NCBI RefSeq assembly: GCF_047663525.1
Contig: NC_092591.1
Span: 35,311,001 to 35,375,000, forward strand
Source of the DNA: Anas platyrhynchos
Lineage: Eukaryota; Chordata; Aves; Anseriformes; Anatidae
Length of the DNA: 64,000 nt
Reading direction: 5' to 3'
The notes below the pieces were generated by a model. The model was given only the letters and a program-made list of their open reading frames with translations. It made no database searches and was not told the DNA's origin. A program made the translations under genes and the position numbers. Positions 42,101-54,100 of this stretch are shown here, piece by piece (position 1 is the stretch's first letter; each line of letters begins with the position of its first letter).

Positions 42101-45100
42101 CTTTCCCCCACTCTTACACTTAGAACTATTAAAATAAAAGACTTAAATTTATTCAAGTTTCAATTCTTCATAAAATCTTGGATTATGTTATAAATCTACC
42201 TACAGAAACACACTCAAGTGTATGTCTTATACTGCAGCCCCGTTTAGCCTTTAGTTATAAATATCTTGACTTAATGTATGTGTAGAAACTTAAGTCGCCT
42301 TTACTCATGATAAAGTGAGAAGACTGCAAAATAATCAGTAGCAATCAGAAGTCTTAGCATAAAGATGTCAAGGGCCACTTTAACGTGGTATTTGTCTTTT
42401 GACTGGTAAAGAACTACATGTATATTAAACCTAATATAAACATCATTTTAAGTGACATTGCAATGTACGGCTAAATTTTTATAATAGTGGTTTTTTGGAT
42501 TTTGAAAAAGCCTAATTTGTATTAAGCGCAAAAACAAGAATACTACCTTGTGTGTGTCTCTGAATTTACTGATCTCTCTTGATATCAGGTCTCTTTTGTC
42601 TTCCTCCATTTCTATAGCATTTATATCCTCCTAAAAAACAAGGGGGACAGGAGGAAAAGCATTAAGAGCCATTTGTAAAGACATAGGAGAACAAGAGAAA
42701 AGCTGAAGGTTAGAAGTTTTCAACCAGTCTTGTAAGAGATAAATAAAGTCCTTCTGCAGTACCAAACCTGACAGTCTGATGTTAATGAGTGAAAAAAAAA
42801 TAAAATAAAAAAATCAGATGGACAAGAGTCACAAATCTGGCAACTAGCAGTAAACATAGTCATTGTCAAAGCCTACAATGTAAACGAACCTTGGTGATGA
42901 GTGGATAAGGTATCAGTGGGGCCACTGGAAATCTGCGGAAAATCTGCGGAAAAATCCACGGAGATTTTTTTTTTTAAAAATAGATTGCACACTACTCTGA
43001 AAAACAATGTTTTGTATGTTTGTACTATAAAGCAATATTGTGTTGCTGTGACCTTATTTCTTGATTCAACAAAATTACAGAAGAACCTCGCTAATTCTCC
43101 CTTCTCTGAACTACCTCAATAGATAGTGAGGTCTCATATTAGGAAGACTTCACTGAATTGTGAAGTATACTAGAGGATATTAGTATGCTATGAGAACATC
43201 ACAAGCAAGACTAAACTACACTTGCCAATATAAACAATCAGGATACTTGTGGTGCATTAAGTCTTGATTTTATTTACTCGCTAATTCGCAAAATTTGGTA
43301 AATTGCACCTACTAACTAATAGTGCGAATTAGCGAGGTTCCCCCGTGCTTGAAATAGAAGACCAGATTCCACTCACTCTGTTCCCCGCACACATTTTCAA
43401 CTCCCCCACATCAGTCATGCCTTCATCCAGAAGAACTAACAACAGACTCAGTTGCTAACACCATTGGGAGTCTTCTTCACCCCCAAGCCCTTCAGGGGAC
43501 AACAGCCCCGAAGCTAGCAAGCTTCCCCACCCCCCTAACATACATATATATGTGCATCCATCTTCCCTTTCCCCCCACCCCACAGTCCTTCTCTCCTCTC
43601 CCCATTATGGCCAAGAGAGCGATGAGCTAGGACCATCTCTTCACTCCCACCTCTATCCACACAGGCCAAAGATGGCAACTTTCAAGTTCCTTTTCCTCCT
43701 TCCCAATATGGGAGGGATGATGGGCTGTAATTGCAACCCACATTCGCTAAGAACGTATTTGTCTACTTGACTAGCTCAGATTGGTCAAATTCTACATCAT
43801 ACAGAGCTAGCAGAAACTCTCCATCCCAGTGACTCAGCACTCAGTTCTTTCAAAACTGTGATGGCCTCTTACAGTATGTAACTATCTGTCATTCATGGCC
43901 ATATATGTACCCACAGAACAATAAACATTTTAACAATGCTTGTAACAAAAAACACAGCTGGTATCATTAGACAGCAACTCATTTGTAAGTTCTCAACCAA
44001 GAAAGCATCTTCTCCCAAAGGAAGGGAGAGAAAAGAAAGACAAATTCTCAGCTCAGCACTCCTGTACTTCAGGTTAGCCATAGCTAACAATGCTGTGGGG
44101 CAGATACACTCACTCCCTAAGGGAGATACTGCTTCTTGCACCATGCTTAAACCCCATAAGCATTTGAAACTGAATTATTGCCTTGGAATAGGTACTTTGC
44201 AGAAGGCTTTAGTGAGTAAATATCTTGGTCAAAGAATTGTCCAATCTTTCATATTAGGTGCAAATGGCAAGTGTCAGAGCCCATTTTCCCACGGTTAGAA
44301 ATTTGGCTGGAAAAGCTAAGTCTGAGTTTGCTCATTCTTACTCCCTCTTCTCCAGAGTTTGTTTTCATCCATAAAAATCTCACCCACAGAAGCAGGTCTA
44401 AACCAGAACATTCATTCCTGCTTAACATTTTTTTCGCATTACACAATATAGGAAAACCAGATGATCAAATCCAGCCAAATTGACACATGCGTGTAAAAGT
44501 AATTTTGTAAAGTAGCAAGATAACAATATGCCTTTCATCCCTGAAGGATCCCTCCAAAGTCTGTGAGGCATACATATATACAGCTAATGAAGTTCATCCA
44601 CATCTGGAGAGACAGCTGCAGGCAGTTGGATCAAGGCGCACTACAAGAATGCACACTATAAGCAAGAGAGGAAGAATTTCATCAAAAACTACCAGAGCAA
44701 ATCCTTGCCATTACGAAAGTGCCCTGGCATCTTTCAATGGAAACACAAGGTATGCAGAAACTTTTTACAGTTTTTTGTAAAGTTCTCATCTGAAAAGCCT
44801 ACATGCACATACAGTTTAAACTGCACTAAATTCAGCATTTCCACCTTCAGAGGGATGAAAGGTTGATTCAAACCTGCCCAGATTCAAACCTGGCAGTCCA
44901 AGAAGGCTAGTTGCTTAGATCCCTAAACCATCCCAAAGAGATGGTGTCTATAACTGACTAGCTTTCAGCATAGAACATGAAACTGCTGCTGACATCAAAG
45001 CTTGTTGATTTGTTTTCTCATCAGAAGTTTAGGGTTAAAGTGTTTGAACAAGGTTTGGCCATTATATAAAGGTGAGTTGAAGAAAAAATCTGTTTTGTCC

Positions 45101-48100
45101 AAAATCAAAACACATACGTCCTCCTTCTTTTCCTTTTTCTTCTTCCTGGGGTGAGAGTCAGATTCCTGGGAGGGGGCATTGAGCTCGCTGGAATATTCTC
45201 GTATTAAGACTTCAATGGCCCCTTTAATTATCTGATCTCTTCTCTTCGTTTCCTCATCCAGTGCTTCATCATCATCATTTGTGGTCTCTGGTCTGGTGTT
45301 CTAAGGAAAAACAGCAAAGTAACAGAAATCAACAAATTAAGAATAATACTAGTTTTATTTCAGAAGTTCACCTTTGGTCATCATTATTTAGCAAATGCTA
45401 TAGGTGAACAACTAAAGACTCTACAAGTAGTTATCAATTGCATTATTTTACTCAGACATTTTCACAAAAGCAGTAACACGGGGACCACACAGCTTTACGT
45501 GTGGAATGACAGCAGAAAACAACTATAGGATTGCATACTAAAACAGAACAGATTAAGGAGGAAGACAGGAAAAGAGGAGAGAGCGCACACACTCAGTGAG
45601 GCAGTGACTATAGCCCAACTCCTGATCAAAAGTTTCTGCCCTGTTTCCTTCAGAACTTTTAAGTTATTTCAATAGCAGTTCCTCAATGCCTGCTATTTAA
45701 GCACCATGCAATACAAATGTCTAACTGTAACTTTAAAATTGCAACTTATAAATGGAGAACTATATTAGAGAAACTACTCCTCCACAAACAGTTTTCTTAG
45801 TATTGTTGATCAATTACTTCATAGGTTCTCTCATCTTTTTGATGCTTTCCACCTTGTAGCAAGGAAAGGAACAAACAAGACGTGCATTTCACTAAACATT
45901 ATCTGAAAGGGTAAAACACCGATCTGCATACCAAGTAAGGTAACCCACCTCTCAATCCCTTCAACCTTTCAAAAAAATGGAATCTCACCTGAGAATCCAG
46001 CTGGGTATCTTGTCAAGCAACAGGTGGTAGATGGAGTGAGGGGGAGGGAAAGGTCTGATAGAGCAGCAGCTAAGAATGAGGGGAAAGGGAGGGTTCAGTT
46101 GGTTTTTAAAAGGCTGCCAGGCCAAGGAGAACGGGGCTGAAAAGAGCTAGAAGGCAGTGACAGGGTGTGGAACCGTAGAGCTCCACGGAGAAGTGATCAC
46201 AGGGAGGAATTAATTTGATAAAGGTTCTAAGAAATCACGTTTTTTTATACGTTTATTTCTTTAAAAAACAATAGATTAAAGAAAAATGTTGCAACTTTCG
46301 GATGTGTGGCACCAGGATACTAATGATGGTATGAAAGGAACCACAAGCAGGATGATTAAAATACACGTTTATCAAAATTCCTCAGCAATTCACAGCCTTT
46401 CCTGGCTCCAAATGGCTCTTTGATGGTGATGGTGCTCATCTCACTCTAATTCTACATTTCCATACAATCACCATCCACTGATGTCTTCCGCAAAATACAA
46501 CTTCAAAGCTACAAACAGTAGCCTCCAGTTTATTATATCAATTGCCCCAAAACCCCCAGGAGCTCACAGAAAATAAAGTTCATGAAATGTAGAAAAAGCT
46601 TCACTGGTGCTTTAAGCTTCAGCTGTGAAGCATGGTATTACAAGTGATGCCAACAAGAAAAAAGGAAGCCTGCAGCCAAATCAAACCCCTATCTAGATTA
46701 ACAGCTAATATATTAAGCCATTCAAAATGCATGAAGTTAGCACTCTCCTTTATTGAGGTACTGAATTTAATACCATATGCTGGGTACACGGGTAAAAGCA
46801 CGAAGCGCTTCCAGTCATCACTATGCCTCTAGCTCTGGCTAAATAAAATAAAATGAAAGTACATGTGTTCACACTATACTTTACACACCATTATAAGCAA
46901 GTCTAAGACTTCTAAAAATTGACTTGCTAGTGTAATTAGTATTTTCATTTTCCTGAACAAGAGCTTCTTCTCACTTTTGTTTTACAGTCGGTAATTATTT
47001 TAAGTACCAAATACCTTAATGCATCCATAGGGCTTGCTCTGGAACTATTTTAAAGTTCAACAACTTGATTGTGATGTGCGATACATTATTTCAGCAAAAA
47101 TAGACAGAATTCTTTTTAACAGAAATTTGGCAGTTGACTGCCCACTGCCTGGTAACTGCATCTTCTACTGAACGATGTGCTCCTTTCCTTTTCATTAGTT
47201 TGTTCCAGAAGATCATCAGCAGAGGGGAAAGAACAAACAACTACTTTGCTAACTCTGGAAGAGTAACTAGTTCTAGCATTTATAAACTTTTAAAGAGTTT
47301 CTAAACCAAACTAAAGCAACAGAATAAGGGATGGCACATATTACTGGACTTTAGAATGAACTAGAAATTAATTCTAGATATCCAGTAGTAGTTTACAAAG
47401 AAGTTTGAATAAATTAAGCTTCAGTCATGATCAGTAATGAGCCCTGGCATCCAATAGACAACCTGGGGCTCATTAAGCACAGTCTAGCTAACCATTCAGA
47501 AAAAGCGACTATCCCACTATAATCAGCATTGGTGCAGCCTTACTTCGAGTACTGTTCACACTTTTATTCTCTTCCATACAGAATAGACATAAAAAATAGT
47601 AGAATGCGTACAAAGGATGGTACCAAAGATGATGAACAGACTTGAGGGCATTGCTATGAAGGAGCAGCTGAGGATACTTGGTTTGTTCAGCTTATAGAAG
47701 TGAAGCCTGAGGAGTGACCTCATTGCTATCTACAAATTTCTCACAAGTGGGAGAACAGGAGGAGGTATACATCTTTTCTTGCTGGTGACCAGCAATGGAA
47801 TGGCTTAAAACTGCATTAGGGAAAGTTCAGATCGGATGCTAGGAAAGGAAGTTCTTCAATGAGAGGGTGGGGAAGGCACTGGAACAGACTCCTCAAAGGA
47901 AGCGCTCATGGCCCCAATACTGTCAGTGTTGAAAAAGTATTTGTATGTACAACACTTGTGGATACATAATTTAACTCTTAAGTTGCCCTGTGCAAAATCA
48001 GGAATTGGACTCGATCTTCATGTGTCTGTTCTTAATCAGGGTATTTTACAATTCTATGATCATAAAAGTTAAATGAAGCTAACTTGTGCACTGACATTCT

Positions 48101-51100
48101 AAAATATACACTGCTCTGTAAGTTTACGTGGAAGAGAGAAAACTATTTAAAATGTATTAACCACATACGCAGAGTAACTCAAACAGTTGTAGTAAACATG
48201 GTGAAAGTTTTCAAGAGTGCTGCTGAACTAAGATCTTACACTTCACTGCCTTTCAACTTATTTTTAGACTCATTCATGTGATTCTGGCAAAACCAAACAG
48301 CAGAGACAAGAAAGGAAATCAGGAGACCTGCTCACAGTCTGATCTAGCAAGTATGTTACTTAGCCCTCCTGCCAAAATAATACAAATCATACATTATATA
48401 CGTACCCCATTAGAGGCCTTTCTCTTTGCTTTCCATTCGTCTAGCTGAGCCTTTGTCTTTGCATCAACTTTGACTAGCAGCTTCTTCTCTCCAATCTGGA
48501 GGTCATGAAGTAGTCTCAATGCCCGTAGTGTGGATTCTGGCTCTTTGTACTCACAAAATCCAAAGGCTGAAATGAATGATTGAAATGAGAAACAGAAGCA
48601 CTAAAACTCTTCAGGTAATTAACTTTAAATAAACAAACAACCCATGTGTTTTGAGTCAATACATTTTGAACACAGGCATTTCACTATTTAAAACCAGGAA
48701 TACACAAGAAACAGCAAGACAACTCATTGCATGAATCTTCGGAATAATTAATGGCCCAGTGAATAAAATATAAGCAATGAATACACTATGTTTATATGGC
48801 TTTTGACATGACCTTAACTAATAAATGTAGTCTATATAAAGACATGTCTCAGGTAGATTTGCAATTGTCTGAAGACCAAGGATGTCAATCAACACTTCAT
48901 TGTTAAATGAGAGCACTTCAAACTAGGTTCTTCAGAACAAGTACATAAAGTTGTGAGACAGACACCTTATGAGAGCAAAATAAAGAAAGAATGATATATG
49001 ACAAAGATGAAGAAAATTACATCTTAAAAAAGCAATCTATGGAAGATAATTTTTATTAGGCTTCACTGTTATTTCCTGTATCCACTAGAGAAAGTTTATG
49101 GGTAGAAATAAATCATTTCAATCTGGGGATACAGAAACAAGATAAATTTTAAATCTGGAAAACCTCCTTAACAGTATGAATAACATATACTAACAGAATA
49201 GACAATTACTCTCCAAAAGAGCAAATTTGCAACACTTAAGTCCAGACCAGTAAATATCTCTTGGGGATGGTCTATAAACTCTCAAGTCAGTCTCAGAACA
49301 GACAAGTGACGAATATTAGTCCACCAAATAAACTTTTTGCATTTATTTTTCTGTCTCGATTCCAAGGACAGAAAATACTAACTCTTTATCAGGAAGCATT
49401 TATCAGTTAAGTATTGTATGCAGTACCTTAACATGTTAAGTAGTAGGATAGCAATGTGTCAGACATTTGAAAATCCGTCAAGTAATAAAAACAGTAGTCT
49501 GACTAGAGACTTCAGAAAGCATGAACATTTACCTTGAAGTTTTCCAGATGCTCCTTGTACTCTCTTCCAACTCAAAACCAAGCCACATTTCTGCAGTAAA
49601 GATAAATTTCATTGAATCATTAAGGTTGAAAACAACCTCCAAGCTCATCTGGTCCAGCCAGCCTCCTACTACCAATATCACCCAGTAAACCACGTCCAAC
49701 CTTTACTTGAACACCCCCAGGGACAGTGATGCCACCACCTCCCTGGGCAACCTGTTCCAATGCCTGACTGTTCTTTCTGAGAAGGAATGCCTCAGAATTT
49801 CTAACCTAAACTTCCCCTAGCTCAACTTGAAGCCGTTCCCTCTAGTCCTGTTACTAGTTATTTGCGAAAAGAGGCCAACCCCCAACACCGCACACCTTCC
49901 TTACAGGGCACTGTACAGAGCAATAAGGTCTGCCCTGAGCCTCCTCTTCTCCAGACTAAACACCCCCAGTTCCCTCAGCTGCTCCTCACAGGACTTGTGT
50001 TCCAGGCCCTGCAACAGCTTCATAGCCCTTCTCTGGACACGTTCCAGGACCTCAATGTCCTTCCTGTAGTTAGGGGCCCAAAACCGAACACAATACTCGA
50101 GGTGAAGCCTCACCAAAGCAGCGTACAGAGGAACAGTCACCTCCCTGGTCCTGCTGGCTGCACTATTCCTGATACAAGCCAGGATGCTGTTGGCCTTCTT
50201 GGCCACCTAGGTACACTGCTGGCTCATGTCCAGGCAAACATTGGCCAACACCCCCAGATCTTTTTCCTTTGCCATTATTAAAATTGACTAAATATTTATA
50301 TTTAATATTCATTATGTATTAGCACGTTTCATTACTGTGTTATATATATTTAATATTTATTAAATACCACTGTTTTCAAATATTTATTAAATATTACTAT
50401 TTTAAACACTACAAAACCTTTAATACATTGCAAAGGAAGACAGGTAAAAAGAATAACCATTACTAAAAATAAGCTACATGTCTACATTCACTGACACATA
50501 CAACTAAAAAAAGATCTACTCTTCATTAAATTACTGACTTTAAACTCAAACCTAATTGACTGTTATTCCAGTGAGTAAGACCGATTCTGTTTTTACTTTC
50601 ACTATTTGGGGGTCACAACCTCATTCTTTAGCCAGGGATGAAATTTAACAAGCAGCCCCACTGTACTTACTGCTAGAAGCTGCCGTATGAGCATGTCCGA
50701 CGCCTTCTCAGAAATGTTGCCTACAAAAACGGTGGTAGTGGGACCACTGTTTTCATCATTTTCTTTGTTCTTTAAGCCTGGGTGATCTTTTCTGGCTCCT
50801 AAATGTTTTCCAACCATAGACACTGTGGTAGGAACTAATACCTAGAAAGAGGAGAAAAGGGTATAAAATAGTGTTGTGTTTTTCTGTGTTTAAATCTCTA
50901 AGACAAAAAAAAATTGCACATAGACATGTATTTGAAAAATATTTTTTCAGATGAACCTTAGTCAGGCTTATGGAGTGAGACATCAATAAGTAGTTCACAC
51001 TTTAATACTTCATACAACACAAAGAGAATGCCTTTTTCTGGCAAAGAGACAGAAAAAAGGTGTACCTGAACATGGCTACTGGAAGGCCGCAAGGCGAGCA

Positions 51101-54100
51101 TACAGAAACATTAAGTATCACTTGTTTTACGCATTTGCAACATTTGAGTCACAAGTGGTAGCATCTCACCTAACAGTGTACTGTATTCTTAAAAAAAACA
51201 ACAAGCTGCAAATAGAAAAGTAACTCTGACTCAAACCTCAGAAGGCATCAATGGACAAATGACAGGTCTCAAGGCTTTCACAGAGTGAGTGAATAAATGC
51301 TACTGTTTTAGTCAATAAACAGCTCTTAGCCACTTGCTTTCAGGCAAGGAGCAACCATTTGTGAAATAGAGTGTATAGAGCTAGGCATAATCATTTGTTC
51401 CATTTTGCTGCACCTCTGCAGCAAAACCCTAAAATTAACCCTAGGATTTAATGGTAAATATGCACTGAGTCTCTCTTCTCAAAACCCCTTCAAGATGTGT
51501 AACTTCTATTAAAAATAATTTTATCAGGAAAGTGAATAATGAATTTGTTCCAGCATTTGTTTATCTTAAATACACCAATTATCATGAATATATCCTCCTG
51601 TAATAAATAATGCAAGCTATCCAAAAATTCAGTATTCAGTATTCTGGGGAGATTTCACTTAAGCAAAATCATAGGAACGGTAATTCACCTTCACATCAAG
51701 AAGTAACCGTCATGCTTCAATTAGCATATTGACATAGCAGCAATAAAAACTATGTATTTCATTTCACAGTATGAATTCTGATGAAATAAAATAAAACCAC
51801 TGTTGGTATCTACTACCTATGAAATTTTTACTCTCCATTTTATTGCCTCTCATCCCTAGTGTAATACTTACAGTTGGAGCAGGAGCCATAATGCCCATTG
51901 GCACAGGAATCATAGGGGTCCCTGAGAAAGACAAGACATTGCTATCAATCAATCTGTCCTGTTGAGATTATTGATAAATACAAATGAACTGATTGCTGGT
52001 ATGATTTGCAAACCAGTGGTCACAAGATTTTTAGTGTACTGATTACCAGTCATTCTCTAAGCGTTCAAACACACTCTGAGCACACTAAAAAACATAAACG
52101 TCCTGATCACTTTCAGCATGTTCACATTTGCTCTTCAAACAAATTTATTTTCAAAGCACATTCAAACCACAGTATTGCTCTACTTATGTGACAAATGAGG
52201 CAGGAAATTCCATAGACAAAAAAGCAGATGAATTTTTTTTTTTTTAACACTTGACTTGAAATCTTTAAAACTTAACTTAAAACAGTATTTAATCATGTGA
52301 AGTCATGCCATATCCTCCTTCCCACTATTACAACGTTCACCGATGGCCTTAAATACTATAATGTGAGCTAATATTCAGTCATAATAAAGGCTGTTTACCT
52401 TTACATGCCAGCTGATACAAAAAAAATCTAATAAAATGTTGGGCATCGTCAGGAAACATACTGACAATCAAGACTATGGAAATCATTTTGCTGCTATATA
52501 AAAACTCAGTGCACCCGTATCTTTGCTAGTGCCTAGAGACCAAAACTCTGCAACGCAGGAAGAGCATGAGGCCTTAGAGAAGACAACTACATAACTTGAG
52601 TTTTGAGGCAGCTGCTTTACAAGAAAAGACTTCACGCTGAGACTCTTCAAATGGGGACATTTGCAAGGCATGGAACCTGACTGAGGTCTACAAGACCACT
52701 GAATGACATTTGCCAAACTCCCACATCAGAATTCAGAGAGACAGGGGGTTTAAAGACTGACATAAAAGTAGCACTTTACACAGTAAATAGTATTTATGGT
52801 AATGAAATTCTGTAATCTGCTGCAGCAGGTGACAGTGGCAACAGTATCAGCAGGTTCAAAAGCTTAAAATGCTCATGAATCCTAAGTCCATTAGCAGAAA
52901 AAAGGAAGTGCAGGATATCACACATCCCTAACATATCGGCTGTGAAAACCACAGTTATATGAGGGAACAGACCTGGAAAGCAGTTAGGTGTAAACATGCA
53001 CCCTAAAAATCATCCCACTGCCCAGACAAAACATCAGGCTATGTGGACTGCAGGTCTGACCCAACAGAGCATTTCTTACATATAAAAACTGAGTTTTATA
53101 TCTTAATGGTATCTGATTAATCTTCAAAAATGACAGGAGATACCAGAACCACCAAAATTTTTATTTTAACAACCATATTTTTAAGCAAAGCAAAAACATT
53201 TTCCTAACTTCTTACACAAGCACACTGTTCTAGCCAAAATTCTTCAATAAAAAAATGGAGGCTGGATAACTGGCACAATTTTTTGCCCAACAGCTAGCTA
53301 AAGATAACATTTAAACTAGTAAAATTGTGATCTTATAACATGGAGTAACTTCAAAATAGATTTTCAAAAGGTCATTGTGGCATTTTCAACTCTATTCACA
53401 CACTTGGGCTGAGAAATGAGAGATCCTTATCCAAGTGCCATAAGACATTATCTCTACATGCAAGCAAATCAAATTTCTGGTGTGCAGAGAAAAATTAAGT
53501 TCTCTCCTAACACCAGGCTCCTCCAATCCACCATCTATTTGGATTACTAATACTAAAACAAGACTACTTTTATAAAAGTCAAACAGTGACAGCACAAAAA
53601 GATCTTTGTTTTATGTGTTAAGAATTAAGTGTTCAGAGCAGAAATTTGTATCAGGCCTTTTAAAGTATTCTTCAGGAAGGCATTTTAAAAGTTATCTAGT
53701 GCTTTTCACAGAAGTCTACATAAATCATAACTAGTAAAGATCAGAGGTACAGATAACATCTCATGGATCTTGGGGGAGGGAGGGAAAACTGAACCCACAA
53801 GTAAGGCTTAGCACGATGATGTTAGCATGAATGGATATGCACAAACCATTTCTGAGTTCAGCTATCTGGTTTTTGAAAGCCTTTATTGTCTACAAAATAC
53901 TTGTGCACAACACAGCTCAAGACCGTACAGTCAGAAATTTTGTTCAGCCCTCTAAATTATGATAAATTTTAAAGGGGTAATTCTCTAAAGTATTCCTCTC
54001 TCTCACTCTCCCTCATCTCCTGCCTCCAGTCACTTTCAATCCTGGCAATATACAGAAAAAAAGGTGGTTCCAGACCAACAAATTAAAGTCTCAACACAAA

